Assembly (NCBI RefSeq): GCF_004919105.1
Contig: NZ_STGK01000002.1
Coordinates: 186,001 to 250,000 of the forward strand
Direction: 5' to 3'
DNA: 64,000 bases
DNA from: Nocardioides sp. GY 10113
GTDB taxonomy: Bacteria; Actinomycetota; Actinomycetes; Propionibacteriales; Nocardioidaceae
Part shown: piece by piece, positions 25,497 through 33,566 of the stretch
How the letters are laid out: the number at the start of each line of letters is the position of its first letter
Position numbering within the stretch: the first letter of the stretch is position 1
Notes under the pieces: model-generated
Told to the model about the DNA's origin: nothing
Databases searched by the model: none
What the model saw: only the letters and a program-made list of their open reading frames with translations
Made by a program: the position numbers and the translations under genes

Positions 25497-26582
25497 TCAG
25501 CGGCTCCAGGTCCGCGCGACCCGCTCGGCGGTGTCCGCCAGCGCGCCGGACGGATCGGCCAGGGCGCGCTCCTCCCCCACCAGGTCGACCAGCGCGTAGG
25601 CGGCGTCCATGCCGAGCGCCCGCATCTCCCTCGAGCCGACCAGCACCCGCCCGGCGATGGCCACGCAGGGACGCAGCGCCGCGGAGGCGAGCGCGGCCAC
25701 ACCGTAGGGCACCTTGCCGGCGCGGCTGCTGAAGTCGAAGGCGCCCTCCCCGGTCACCACCAGGTCCGCCGCGCGGGCCCGGCCGGCGAGGCCGACCGCC
25801 TCGGCGACGTACTCCACGCCGGGCACGCGGGTGGCGCCGAGCAGCATCAGCGCATGTCCCAGCCCGCCGGCCGCCCCGGCGCCCGCCTCCAGCGCGGTCC
25901 GGCGGTCGGTGGCGGCGGCGAAGCCCTCCAGCACGGCATCCAGGTGCGGAAGGTCGGCCTCCGCGACGCCCTTCTGCGGCCCGAACGTCTTCGTGGCGCC
26001 GAAGAGGCCGGTCAGGGGCGAGTCCACGTCGGTGGCGATCACCAGCTCCACGCCGGCGGTCAGGCGCCGCGCGGGTGCCAGGTCGACGGTCGTGACCCCC
26101 TCCAGCGCCGCGCCGCCGCGGTCCAACGGGCGGTCGGCGGTGGCGCCGAGCGCGCCGAGCAGTCCCGCGCCGCCGTCGTTGGTGCCCGAGCCCCCCAGGC
26201 CGACCACGATCCGCCGCGCGCCGGCGTCGACGGCGGCGGCGACCAGATCGCCCACGCCCGCCGACGTCGCCTCCGCGCCGCCCCGGCCCCCGGTCAGGTG
26301 CACCCCGCATGCCTGGGCGGCCTCGACGTACGCGGTCCCCCCGGCCATCAGCACGGCAGCCGGCACCGGCGCGCCGACCGGCCCCGGGACGGTCGCCGCC
26401 AGCAGGTCGCCGCCGCGGGCCGCGTGCAGGACGTCGAGGAAGCCCGGCCCGCCGTCCGACATCGGGGCCAGGTCCAGCTGGTCGCCCGGGGCGTGGCGTC
26501 GCCACCCCGTCGCGATCGCCTGCGCGGCCTCGACCGCGGTCAGGGTGCCGGCGAACTTGTCGGGGGCCACGAGCACGCGCAT
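25497..26582 (-). CDS. Glycerate kinase
   Basis: Protein of 361 aa beginning MRVLVAPDKFAGTLTA, the signature of the GarK/GlxK family, with GLGGSGTNDGGAGLL and FGATKTFGPQKG further on. It phosphorylates D-glycerate to 2- or 3-phosphoglycerate; the product cannot be told from the sequence. The ATG at 26580-26582 has CAGGAT 6 nt upstream. It is divergent from a GNAT gene 41 bp away. Confidence 0.9.
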   Translation of the reverse strand: MRVLVAPDKFAGTLTAVEAAQAIATGWRRHAPGDQLDLAPMSDGGPGFLDVLHAARGGDLLAATVPGPVGAPVPAAVLMAGGTAYVEAAQACGVHLTGGRGGAEATSAGVGDLVAAAVDAGARRIVVGLGGSGTNDGGAGLLGALGATADRPLDRGGAALEGVTTVDLAPARRLTAGVELVIATDVDSPLTGLFGATKTFGPQKGVAEADLPHLDAVLEGFAAATDRRTALEAGAGAAGGLGHALMLLGATRVPGVEYVAEAVGLAGRARAADLVVTGEGAFDFSSRAGKVPYGVAALASAALRPCVAIAGRVLVGSREMRALGMDAAYALVDLVGEERALADPSGALADTAERVARTWSR

Positions 26583-26588
26583 GGGCCC

Positions 26589-26594
26589 ATCCTG
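26589..26594 (-). promoter_or_regulatory. -10 box CAGGAT of the glycerate kinase gene
   Basis: CAGGAT on the minus strand ends 6 nt before the ATG; a weaker match to TANNNT. Confidence 0.4.
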
Positions 26595-26611
26595 ACGCCA
26601 CCGGGAGTCAC

Positions 26612-26617
26612 TAGGTT
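26612..26617 (+). promoter_or_regulatory. -10 box TAGGTT, leaderless start
   Basis: TAGGTT ends 6 nt before the ATG at 26624. The 16-mer CTAGGTTGGCGCCATG repeats the one at 5656-5671. Confidence 0.6.
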
Positions 26618-26623
26618 GGCGCC

Positions 26624-27502
26624 ATGCAGACAGCACCGGCGCGGATCCGTCCGATGCGCGCCGCGGACGTGCCCGCCGCGGAGCGGGTCTGCGACGACGC
26701 GTTCTACGCGCTGGACCTGGCCACGACCCCGCCGTCCTTGCCGGCACCGAGCCGCCGTACGCCGGAGCGCTCGGCGACCTGGATCACCCGCACGACGCGA
26801 CTGGTGGAGTCCGACCCCGGCGGCACCTGGGTCGCCGAGGACGAGAACGGGCTGCTCGGCCTGGCGACGAGCCTGCGCCGCGAGGACGTGTGGTGCCTGG
26901 CCTCCTACGCGGTGGCGCCGGGCCGCCAGGGAGCCGGGATCGGCGCGGCGCTCCTGGCCGCGGCGCTCACGCACGCCGAGGGCTGCTCACGTCGGATGGT
27001 CTCGGCCTCGACCGACCCGCGGGCGCTGCGCCGCTACCACCGCGCGGGGTTCGCACTGCACCCGCAGGTGCACCTCTCCGGCGAGGTCGACCGGGATCGA
27101 CTGCCGCGGGTGGCCGGCGTGCGTCCGGGCACGGCGGCGGACCGGCCCTGGATGGACGACGTGGACCGCCACCACCGGGGTGGGGCGCACGCCGGGGACC
27201 ACGTCAGCCTGGCCGAGCGCGGCGACCTGGTGGTCCTCGACGACCGGGGCGGCTACGCCTACGCCTCGCCCGGCGGCGTCGCACTGCTCGCGGCGACCGA
27301 CGTCGACCGGGCCCGAACCCTGCTGCTGGCCTGCCTGGCCGGGGCCGAGGGCACCTTCGAGATCGGGCACGTCACCGACGCCAACCAGTGGGCCGTCCGG
27401 GTCGGGCTGGACGCCGGGCTGGCGCCGTACCAGTCGGGCTTCCTCGGCGTGGCCGGCATGGCGCCCCCGTCGCCGTACCTGCACGACGGTGCGCTGCTCT
27501 GA
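26624..27502 (+). CDS. GNAT-family N-acetyltransferase (double domain)
   Basis: Protein of 292 aa. The first GNAT fold (about 5-145) carries the acetyl-CoA loop as VAPGRQGAGIGAALLAAAL. The second half (about 160-290) has a weaker GNAT-like pattern without a clear Q/RxxGxG/A loop. The substrate is unknown. The start is supported by a leaderless -10. It is divergent from glycerate kinase. Confidence 0.82.
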   Translation: MQTAPARIRPMRAADVPAAERVCDDAFYALDLATTPPSLPAPSRRTPERSATWITRTTRLVESDPGGTWVAEDENGLLGLATSLRREDVWCLASYAVAPGRQGAGIGAALLAAALTHAEGCSRRMVSASTDPRALRRYHRAGFALHPQVHLSGEVDRDRLPRVAGVRPGTAADRPWMDDVDRHHRGGAHAGDHVSLAERGDLVVLDDRGGYAYASPGGVALLAATDVDRARTLLLACLAGAEGTFEIGHVTDANQWAVRVGLDAGLAPYQSGFLGVAGMAPPSPYLHDGALL

Positions 27503-27581
27503 GCCGAGCGCACCGGTCGCCCGGAGGCGGGGGGCGCCCGTGATGAAGGACACCGAATCGGGTGGTGGCGGGGCCGCGGCC

Positions 27582-27587
27582 TAGAAT
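27582..27587 (+). promoter_or_regulatory. -10 box TAGAAT, leaderless start of nadA
   Basis: TAGAAT ends 7 nt before the nadA ATG, so the transcript should begin at or next to the start codon. Confidence 0.6.
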
Positions 27588-27594
27588 CCAGGTC

Positions 27595-28770
27595 ATGACG
27601 ACCGTGGACCTCCCGCTGCTGCCGCTGGGCCGAGGCACCGACCCGCTCTCCGAGCGCGGCGTGGAGTGCCCGGGCGACCTGCCGCCGGCCTCGGACCCCG
27701 ACCTGGTCGCCCGCGCCGAGGCCGCGAAGGCCGCGCTGGGCGAGAAGCTGTTCGTGCTGGGCCATCACTACCAGCGCGACGAGGTGATCCGGTTCGCCGA
27801 CGTCACCGGCGACTCCTTCAAGCTGGCCCGCGACGCCGCGGCCCGCCCCGAGGCGGAGTACATCGTCTTCTGCGGCGTGCACTTCATGGCCGAGTCGGCC
27901 GACATCCTGACCACGCCCGACCAGCAGGTGATCCTGCCGGACCTGGCCGCCGGCTGCTCCATGGCCGACATGGCCCGCCTGGCCCAGGTCGAGCGCGCCT
28001 GGGAGGCGCTGGCGGAGGCCGGCGTCCAGGACAAGGTCGTCCCGGTCACCTACATGAACTCCAGCGCCGACATCAAGGCGTTCTGCGGCCGCAACGGCGG
28101 CGTGGTCTGCACCTCCTCCAACGCCGAGGTCGCCCTGGAGTGGGCCTTCGAGCAGCACGGCCCCGACACCAAGGTGCTCTTCCTGCCCGACCAGCACCTG
28201 GGCCGCAACACCGCCGTCCTGCAGCTGGGCCTCGACCTCGACGACTGCGTGGTGTGGAACCCGCTGAAGCCGGGCGGCGGCCTGAGCGCCGAGGAGCTCG
28301 CCGACGCGAAGATGATCCTGTGGAAGGGCCACTGCTCGGTCCACGGCCGGTTCTCCCCGGACGTCATCGACGAGCTGCGCGCCAAGGTCCCCGACCTCAA
28401 CGTGCTCGTCCACCCCGAGTGCCAGCACGAGGTCGTGGTCAAGGCCGACCTGGTCGGCTCCACCGAGTTCATCATCAAGACCATCGAGGCCGCGCCGGCC
28501 GGCTCGAGCTGGGCGATCGGCACCGAGCTGAACCTCGTGCAGCGGCTCGCGAACGCGCACCCGGACAAGAACATCATGTTCTTGGACCGCAACGTCTGCT
28601 ACTGCTCGACGATGAACCGGATCGACCTGCCCCACTTCGTGTGGGCGCTGGAGAACCTGGTCAACGGCGTCGTCGTCAACCGGATCGAGGTCGACGAGAA
28701 GACCGAGGCCGAGGCCCTGGTCGCGCTGCAGCGGATGCTCGACCTGCCCGGCAGGACCGCGCGCGACTGA
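27595..28770 (+). CDS. nadA: Quinolinate synthase A
   Basis: Protein of 391 aa. It condenses iminoaspartate with dihydroxyacetone phosphate to quinolinate in de novo NAD synthesis and needs a [4Fe-4S] cluster. GHHYQRDEVIRFADVTGDSF is the N-terminal signature. Candidate cluster cysteines lie in AAGCSMADMA (C121), VVCTSSNAEV and NVCYCSTMNRI. The start is leaderless. No nadB or nadC is adjacent, which is unusual since the three are often clustered. Confidence 0.95.
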   Translation: MTTVDLPLLPLGRGTDPLSERGVECPGDLPPASDPDLVARAEAAKAALGEKLFVLGHHYQRDEVIRFADVTGDSFKLARDAAARPEAEYIVFCGVHFMAESADILTTPDQQVILPDLAAGCSMADMARLAQVERAWEALAEAGVQDKVVPVTYMNSSADIKAFCGRNGGVVCTSSNAEVALEWAFEQHGPDTKVLFLPDQHLGRNTAVLQLGLDLDDCVVWNPLKPGGGLSAEELADAKMILWKGHCSVHGRFSPDVIDELRAKVPDLNVLVHPECQHEVVVKADLVGSTEFIIKTIEAAPAGSSWAIGTELNLVQRLANAHPDKNIMFLDRNVCYCSTMNRIDLPHFVWALENLVNGVVVNRIEVDEKTEAEALVALQRMLDLPGRTARD

Positions 28771-28834
28771 CCCGCGACCGACCGCAGCCCGCCAACCGAC
28801 GTACCCACCGCACCACCCGAGGGAAACAGAGCCG

Positions 28835-29419
28835 ATGTTCAAGCGGACCAAGTCCGAGCCCGTCGCCACCGCGCCGACCGCCACCAAGGAGGGCGGCAAG
28901 GGACGGCCCACGCCGACCCGCAAGGAGGCGGAGGCGGCTGCCAAGGCGCGCGCTCGCGCCCCGCGGGACCGCAAGGAGCTGGCCAAGCGCGACCGCGCCG
29001 CCCGCGCCGAGCGGAGCGCGAAGGTCCGCGAGGCGATGAAGACCGGCGACGAGCGCTACTTCCTGCAGCGCGACAAGGGCCCCGTCCGCCGGTTCATCCG
29101 GGACTTCGTCGACGTCCGGTTCTCCGTCATCGAGCTGATGATCCCGCTGCTCATCCTGTCGATGGTGCTCGGCTACACCGGCAACCCGGCGCTGATGAGC
29201 GCCAGCTCGCTGATCCTGATGGTGACGCTGGCCGCGATCGTCATCGAGCTGTTCCTGCTGCGCTTCAAGCTGCGCCGCCAGCTGGCCCGCCGGTTCCCCG
29301 ACGAGCCGCTGAAGGGCACCACCTACTACGCCCTGACCCGCGCCATGCAGATGAAGTTCATGCGGATGCCGAAGGCGCGGGTGAAGATCGGGCAGGACCT
29401 GCCCGAGGACTACCGCTGA
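28835..29419 (+). CDS. DUF3043 membrane protein
   Basis: Protein of 194 aa. A highly charged Lys/Arg/Ala-rich N-terminal arm (1-70) precedes a conserved core (YFLQRDKGPVRRFIRDFVD), two membrane helices (about 98-118 and 122-143) and a basic C-terminus. DUF3043 is actinobacterial and of unknown function. It follows nadA by 64 bp and has GAGGGAA upstream, so it may be co-transcribed. Confidence 0.85.
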   Translation: MFKRTKSEPVATAPTATKEGGKGRPTPTRKEAEAAAKARARAPRDRKELAKRDRAARAERSAKVREAMKTGDERYFLQRDKGPVRRFIRDFVDVRFSVIELMIPLLILSMVLGYTGNPALMSASSLILMVTLAAIVIELFLLRFKLRRQLARRFPDEPLKGTTYYALTRAMQMKFMRMPKARVKIGQDLPEDYR

Positions 29420-29443
29420 GCGGACCAAGCACCTCTCGCTTCA

Positions 29444-29469
29444 CCCCGGCACGCACTAGCGTGCCGGGG
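29444..29469. promoter_or_regulatory. Perfect hairpin overlapping a -10 box and start codon
   Basis: CCCCGGCACGC (29444-29454) pairs perfectly with GCGTGCCGGGG (29459-29469) around an ACTA loop. The -10 box TAGCGT (29457-29462) sits in its loop and right arm, and its last base is the first of the GTG start. It could end the nadA-DUF3043 transcript and also act as an operator for the next gene. Confidence 0.6.
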
Positions 29470-30143
29470 TGAAGTGCATCCTGGCCCTGCATCGCGACCC
29501 GTCCACCGGCCTCGACGCCGAGCTGCTCGGCCCCGGGTTCCGCGCGGCGCTCGCCGCGGCCGGGGCGACCCGGCTCCAGGTGAACCTCGACGACGCCGAC
29601 GTGGCGCCGGCGATGCGGTTCGGGCCCGGGGCGCGGATCACCGCCGTGGTCAGCGTGTGGGCCGACGAGACGGTCGCCGGACCGATCGTCGACGTCGTAC
29701 GGCGGCTCGACCCGAGCGCGGACGGCTGGTCGGTCGAGGAGCGTCGCCCCCTCCCGGGGCCGGAGGTCGCGGACGGCGACCGCACCGACGCCCTGGCCAA
29801 CGTCGCGTTCCTGCGCCGCCCGGACGCGATGCCGCGCGCGGAGTGGCTGGCCGACTGGCTGGAGCGGCACACGCCGGTGGCGATCGCGACGCAGGGCACC
29901 TTCGGGTACGTCCAGAACCCGGTGCTGGAGGCGTTGACACCGGGGGCGCCGCCGGTCGCCGGCATCGTCGAGGAGCTGTTCCCGATGGACGCGATCACCG
30001 ACCAGCACGCCTTCTACGGCAGCGACGGTGACGAGGCCGAGCTGCGGCGCAGGTTCGCGACCCTGATGGAGAGCTGCGCGCGGTTCGGCGCCGACACCGG
30101 CCTGGACCTGGTGCCGACCAGCCGCTACCGGTTCACGCTCTGA
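29469..30143 (+). CDS. EthD-like domain protein, unknown function
   Basis: Protein of 224 aa, probably made of two ferredoxin-like halves as in EthD/stress-responsive barrel proteins. VAFLRRPDAMPRAEWLADWLERH in the second half is the EthD pattern. GTG start, 6 nt after TAGCGT, inside a perfect hairpin. No signal peptide. The biochemical role is unknown; EthD relatives assist oxidative degradation systems or act as small dimeric ligand binders. Confidence 0.72.
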   Translation: MKCILALHRDPSTGLDAELLGPGFRAALAAAGATRLQVNLDDADVAPAMRFGPGARITAVVSVWADETVAGPIVDVVRRLDPSADGWSVEERRPLPGPEVADGDRTDALANVAFLRRPDAMPRAEWLADWLERHTPVAIATQGTFGYVQNPVLEALTPGAPPVAGIVEELFPMDAITDQHAFYGSDGDEAELRRRFATLMESCARFGADTGLDLVPTSRYRFTL

Positions 30144-30144
30144 C

Positions 30145-30179
30145 CCGCGAGCCGGCAGGTTGTCCCTGCCGACTCGCGG
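30145..30179. terminator. Bidirectional terminator
   Basis: A 15-bp stem with one mismatch (30145-30159 with 30165-30179) between convergent genes. Confidence 0.7.
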
Positions 30180-30185
30180 AGAGTC

Positions 30186-31196
30186 TCAGCCGAGCACCTC
30201 GGAGCGGCGCGGCGACACCGTCAGCGCGGGGTCGGTGATCACCGCGTCGCCGAGCACCTCGTCGATCGCCGACAGCACGTCGTCGCCCAGCGTCACGCCG
30301 GCGGCCTTGACGTTCTCGGTGACCTGCTCGGGTCGGCTGGCGCCGATGATCGCGCAGGAGACGTTCTGGTTCTGCAGCACCCACGCCACCGCCAGCTGGG
30401 CCAGCGACAGGTCCACGCCCTCGGCGATCGGCTTGAGGCGCTGGACGCGCTCCAGCACGTCGTCGGTCATCCACTTCTCGATGAAGCCGGCGCCGCCCTT
30501 GTCGTCGGTGGCCCGCGAGCCCGCCGGCGGCGGCTGGCCCGGCAGGTACTTGCCGGTCAGCACGCCCTGGGCGATCGGCGACCAGACCACCTGGCCGAGG
30601 CCGAGCTCGCGGCAGGTCGGGTCGACCTCGGACTCGATCACCCGCCACAGCATCGAGTACTGCGGCTGGTTGGAGACCAGCGGCACCCGCAGCTCCTTGG
30701 CCAGCTCGTGCGCCGCGCGGATCTCCTCCGCACGCCACTCCGAGACGCCGATGTAGAGCGCCTTGCCGGCACGCACCACGTCGGCGAAGGCGAGCATCGT
30801 CTCCTCCAGCGGCGTCTCGTGGTCGTAGCGATGCGCCTGGTAGAGGTCGACGTAGTCGGTGCCGAGCCGCTTCAGCGACCCGTCGATCGACTCCATGATG
30901 TGCTTGCGCGACAGGCCGTGGTCGTTGTGCTCGCCGGGGCCGGTGGGCCAGAAGACCTTCGTGAAGATCTCCAGCCCCTCGCGCCGCTCGCCGGCCAGCG
31001 CCCGGCCGAGCACCGACTCCGCCGCGGTGTTGGCGTAGACGTCGGCCGTGTCGAAGGTGGTGATCCCCTCGTCGAGGGCCTGTCGCACGCAGGCCGAGGC
31101 CGCGTCCTCCTCGACCTGCGAACCGTGGGTGAGCCAGTTGCCGTAGGCGATGGCCGAGATCCTCAGGCCGCTCGCTCCGAGATTCCGAAACTCCAT
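30186..31196 (-). CDS. Aldo/keto reductase (Kv-beta-like)
   Basis: Protein of 336 aa with an (alpha/beta)8 barrel. The catalytic set is visible: Asp and Tyr in FDTADVYANT, Lys in FTKVFW, and His in YQAHR. NADPH-binding residues lie in GASRPEQVTENVKA. Close to potassium-channel beta-subunit-like reductases, which reduce varied aldehydes and ketones. The ATG at 31194-31196 has TAGGGT 7 nt upstream. Divergent from a GNAT gene. Confidence 0.9.
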   Translation of the reverse strand: MEFRNLGASGLRISAIAYGNWLTHGSQVEEDAASACVRQALDEGITTFDTADVYANTAAESVLGRALAGERREGLEIFTKVFWPTGPGEHNDHGLSRKHIMESIDGSLKRLGTDYVDLYQAHRYDHETPLEETMLAFADVVRAGKALYIGVSEWRAEEIRAAHELAKELRVPLVSNQPQYSMLWRVIESEVDPTCRELGLGQVVWSPIAQGVLTGKYLPGQPPPAGSRATDDKGGAGFIEKWMTDDVLERVQRLKPIAEGVDLSLAQLAVAWVLQNQNVSCAIIGASRPEQVTENVKAAGVTLGDDVLSAIDEVLGDAVITDPALTVSPRRSEVLG

Positions 31197-31203
31197 GGCA
31201 ACG

Positions 31204-31209
31204 ACCCTA
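31204..31209 (-). promoter_or_regulatory. -10 box TAGGGT, leaderless start
   Basis: TAGGGT on the minus strand ends 7 nt before the aldo/keto reductase ATG. Confidence 0.55.
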
Positions 31210-31249
31210 GCGACAACGCCGTGAGGTGGCCCCTGCCACACTGGTCCAC

Positions 31250-31783
31250 ATGGTCGTTGCAGACGTCTCGGTCCGGGTCGCCTGGCCGGCCGACGCCGCC
31301 GGCATCGCCGGCATCCAGCTCCGCTCCTGGCAGCGCCGCTACGCCTCCGCCGCGGGCCAGTTCGGCTCCGAGGTCGCCGCCGAGCTCGAGGAGGCCTGGC
31401 GCACCAGCCTGGCCAGGCCGCCCGCGGCGCGCCACCGGGCCCTGGTCGCGCTCGAGGCCGAGCGGGTGGTGGGCTTCGCGCTCACCGTGCCGGCCACCGA
31501 CCCCGACAGCGAGGACGCCGCCGACGGCGAGGTCGCCGAGTTCACCGTCGACCCGGACCGCCTCGGCCACGGTCACGGCTCACGACTGCTCCAGGCCTGC
31601 GTCGACACCCTCGTCGCGGACCGGTTCCAGCGCGCCCTCTGCTGGGTGGACAGCACCGACGACGGCCTGCGCGCCTTCCTGTCCGGCGCCGGCTGGGCCG
31701 CCGACGGTGCCAGCCGGGAGTTGGCCGGCGAGCACGGCTCCGGCTCGGTCCGGCAGGTGCGGCTGCACTGCTCGATCGGCTGA
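31250..31783 (+). CDS. GNAT-family N-acetyltransferase
   Basis: Protein of 177 aa with one GNAT domain. FTVDPDRLGHGHGSRLLQA contains the acetyl-CoA binding loop (here HGHGS), and the C-terminal CWVDSTDDGLRAFLSGAGW is the usual end strand. ATG at 31250 chosen, with CACACT 7 nt upstream, a weak -10. The azlCD genes follow 11 bp later, so it may be the first gene of a small operon. The substrate is unknown. Confidence 0.85.
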   Translation: MVVADVSVRVAWPADAAGIAGIQLRSWQRRYASAAGQFGSEVAAELEEAWRTSLARPPAARHRALVALEAERVVGFALTVPATDPDSEDAADGEVAEFTVDPDRLGHGHGSRLLQACVDTLVADRFQRALCWVDSTDDGLRAFLSGAGWAADGASRELAGEHGSGSVRQVRLHCSIG

Positions 31784-31794
31784 GCACCGCGTCG

Positions 31795-32511
31795 GTGGGC
31801 ACCGGGTCGGTGAGCGCGCGCGGGCAGCGGCGCGGCGTCGTACGCGACAGCGTCGGGGTGGCCGTCGCGACGGGCCTGTACGGCGCCAGCTTCGGCGCCG
31901 TGGCCGTCGGCTCCGGGCTGACCGTGGCGCAGACCTGCGCGCTCTCGCTGCTGATGTTCACCGGCGCCTCCCAGTTCGCCCTGGTCGGCGTGGTGGGCGC
32001 CGGCGGCGCCCCGCTGGCGGGCACCGCCGCGGCCCTGCTGCTCGGCGCCCGGAACACGCTGTACGGGCTGCGGCTGGCTCCCCTGCTCGGTTGGCGCGGA
32101 TGGCGGCGGGCCGCCGCCGCGCAGGTGCTGATCGACGAGTCCACCGCGATGGCCGTCAACCGCCCGGACCGCGAGCTGGCCCGGGTCGGCTTCCTGACCA
32201 CCGGCGTCGGGATCCTGGTGCTCTGGAACGCGTTCACGCTGCTCGGTGCCCTGGCCGGCGAGGCGATCGGCGACCCGCGGAACTTCGGGCTCGACGCCGC
32301 GGTCGGCGCCGCGTTCCTGGCTCTGCTGTGGCCGCGCCTGCGCGAGCCCGGCCATGCCCGGATCGCGCTGCTCGCCGCGACGCTGGCCGCGCTGGCCGTC
32401 CCGTTCACCCCGGCCGGGCTGCCGGTGCTGCTGGCCGGAGGCGTCGCGATCCTCGTCGGCGCCCTGCTCGCGGGCCGCGCCCACACCCCGCCGCCGGAGG
32501 TCGCGCCGTGA
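31795..32511 (+). CDS. azlC: Branched-chain amino acid exporter, large subunit
   Basis: Protein of 238 aa with about seven membrane helices. GLYGASFGAVAVGSGLTVAQTCALSLLMFTGASQ is the AzlC core, here described by its GASQFA and ARNTLYGL motifs. Together with AzlD it forms a two-part permease that exports branched-chain or related amino acids (BrnFE-type). GTG start 11 bp after the GNAT gene; its stop overlaps the azlD start as GTGA. Confidence 0.9.
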   Translation: MGTGSVSARGQRRGVVRDSVGVAVATGLYGASFGAVAVGSGLTVAQTCALSLLMFTGASQFALVGVVGAGGAPLAGTAAALLLGARNTLYGLRLAPLLGWRGWRRAAAAQVLIDESTAMAVNRPDRELARVGFLTTGVGILVLWNAFTLLGALAGEAIGDPRNFGLDAAVGAAFLALLWPRLREPGHARIALLAATLAALAVPFTPAGLPVLLAGGVAILVGALLAGRAHTPPPEVAP

Positions 32512-32828
32512 TCTGGTGGGCCGTCATCGTCGGCAGCATCGGCTGCTACCTGCTGAAGCTGGCCGGCCTCGCAGTACCCGAGTCGGTGCTTGCCCGGCCC
32601 TGGGTGGCCCGGGTGGTCGACCTCATCCCGGTGGCGCTGCTGGCGGCGCTGGTCGCCGTGCAGGTGCTCTCCGCGCCGGACCCGTCCGGCGGGCAGCAGC
32701 TGTCCTTCGACGCGCGGGTGGCCGGGCTGGGCGCCGCGGTGGTGCTGCTGGTGCTGCGCGCGCCGTTCCTGGTCGTGGTGGTGGGGTCCGCGCTGGTGGC
32801 GGCGGGGCTGCGAGCCATCGTGGCGTGA
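32508..32828 (+). CDS. azlD: Branched-chain amino acid exporter, small subunit
   Basis: Protein of 106 aa with three or four membrane helices; IGCYLLKLAGL and LVLRAPFLVVVV match the AzlD family. It partners AzlC. The GTG start overlaps the azlC stop by 4 bp, typical of coupled subunit synthesis. No Lrp-type regulator is adjacent, so control is not evident from the sequence. Confidence 0.88.
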   Translation: MIWWAVIVGSIGCYLLKLAGLAVPESVLARPWVARVVDLIPVALLAALVAVQVLSAPDPSGGQQLSFDARVAGLGAAVVLLVLRAPFLVVVVGSALVAAGLRAIVA

Positions 32829-32924
32829 CGGGCTCGACCCGCGCCGAGGTAGCCCACGCGGGGGTCGGCATCGCCCGTGTCTGCCGCGAGCCTGCGGCGC
32901 GCCGGCTGGGTGCGGCTCTCGGCA

Positions 32925-32978
32925 CGCTGGGGTGCTGGGGTGCTGGGGTGCTGGGGTGCTGGGGTGCTGGGGTGCTGG
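32925..32978. repeat. 8-bp microsatellite GGTGCTGG, nearly 7 copies
   Basis: Uninterrupted GGTGCTGG copies over about 54 bp in non-coding DNA. The G-runs could form quadruplex structures on the plus strand, and the copy number is likely to vary between strains. Confidence 0.9.
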
Positions 32979-32985
32979 CGCGAGG

Positions 32986-33037
32986 CGGGTCGTGTGCCTG
33001 AGAACCCGCTATGCCGGGGTGTGGGGCACACGACCCG
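32986..33037. repeat. 13-bp perfect inverted repeat
   Basis: CGGGTCGTGTGCC (32986-32998) and GGCACACGACCCG (33025-33037), 26 bp apart. It begins 8 bp after the microsatellite. It may be a transcription terminator for azlCD, or a REP-like element. Confidence 0.75.
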
Positions 33038-33244
33038 ATTCCGGGCTGCACCGCCGCGCGGAGGGGCCATCTAACACGCTGCCCGGCCCCCGGAAACCGA
33101 TCGGCGAGTGGGACGCCTGAGGCGCAGGGGCGGGGTCGGCCGACTTGCACGACTCAGAAGCCATCGAGCGATGTCGGCACCCCACGCGCGACCAGGAGGA
33201 GCCCTCCGACCGTCACACCCGCCGGACGGGGCCCGCTCGCTTGC

Positions 33245-33250
33245 TACCCT
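33245..33250 (+). promoter_or_regulatory. -10 box TACCCT, leaderless start
   Basis: TACCCT ends 6 nt before the GTG at 33257. Confidence 0.5.
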
Positions 33251-33256
33251 GCCGCG

Positions 33257-33535
33257 GTGGTGGTGCACCTGAGCGGCACGCTGGTCTGTCGCGACCTGTC
33301 GGAGGTCCAGGTCGTTCGCGAGATGCTGCCGCGTCACATCGAGCTGACGCTGCTGGAGCCGGGGTGCCTGGACTTCCTGGTCGAGCAGACCGACGACCCG
33401 CTGGTGTGGCGGGTCGAGGAGCGGTTCGCCGGGTCCGACGCGTTCCGCGCGCACCAGGCCCGGGTCGCGTCCAGCGACTGGGGCGCCGCGACGGCCGGCA
33501 TCGAGCGCTTCTACGAAGTCGAGGGACTCGACTGA
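33257..33535 (+). CDS. Antibiotic biosynthesis monooxygenase (ABM)-domain protein
   Basis: Protein of 92 aa with one ferredoxin-like ABM fold: LSGTLVCRDLSEVQVVREML, then LEPGCLDFLVEQTDDPLVW, WRVEERFAGSDAFRAHQ and a final strand. Members are small dimeric oxygenases or quinone/heme-modifying enzymes; the substrate is unknown. Three GTG codons stand in a row at 33257, 33260 and 33263; the first fits the -10 spacing best. Confidence 0.78.
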   Translation: MVVHLSGTLVCRDLSEVQVVREMLPRHIELTLLEPGCLDFLVEQTDDPLVWRVEERFAGSDAFRAHQARVASSDWGAATAGIERFYEVEGLD

Positions 33536-33566
33536 GCCGCACGCCGACCGTGGGCCGCGGCCACGG

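Larger units (their letters stand above)
32829..33256. other. 428-bp region without a convincing gene
   Basis: After azlD. It contains an 8-bp microsatellite, a 13-bp perfect inverted repeat, and the -10 box of the monooxygenase gene. Open frames across the repeat are low-complexity (Gly-Val-Leu-Cys-Trp) and not credible proteins. Confidence 0.6.
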
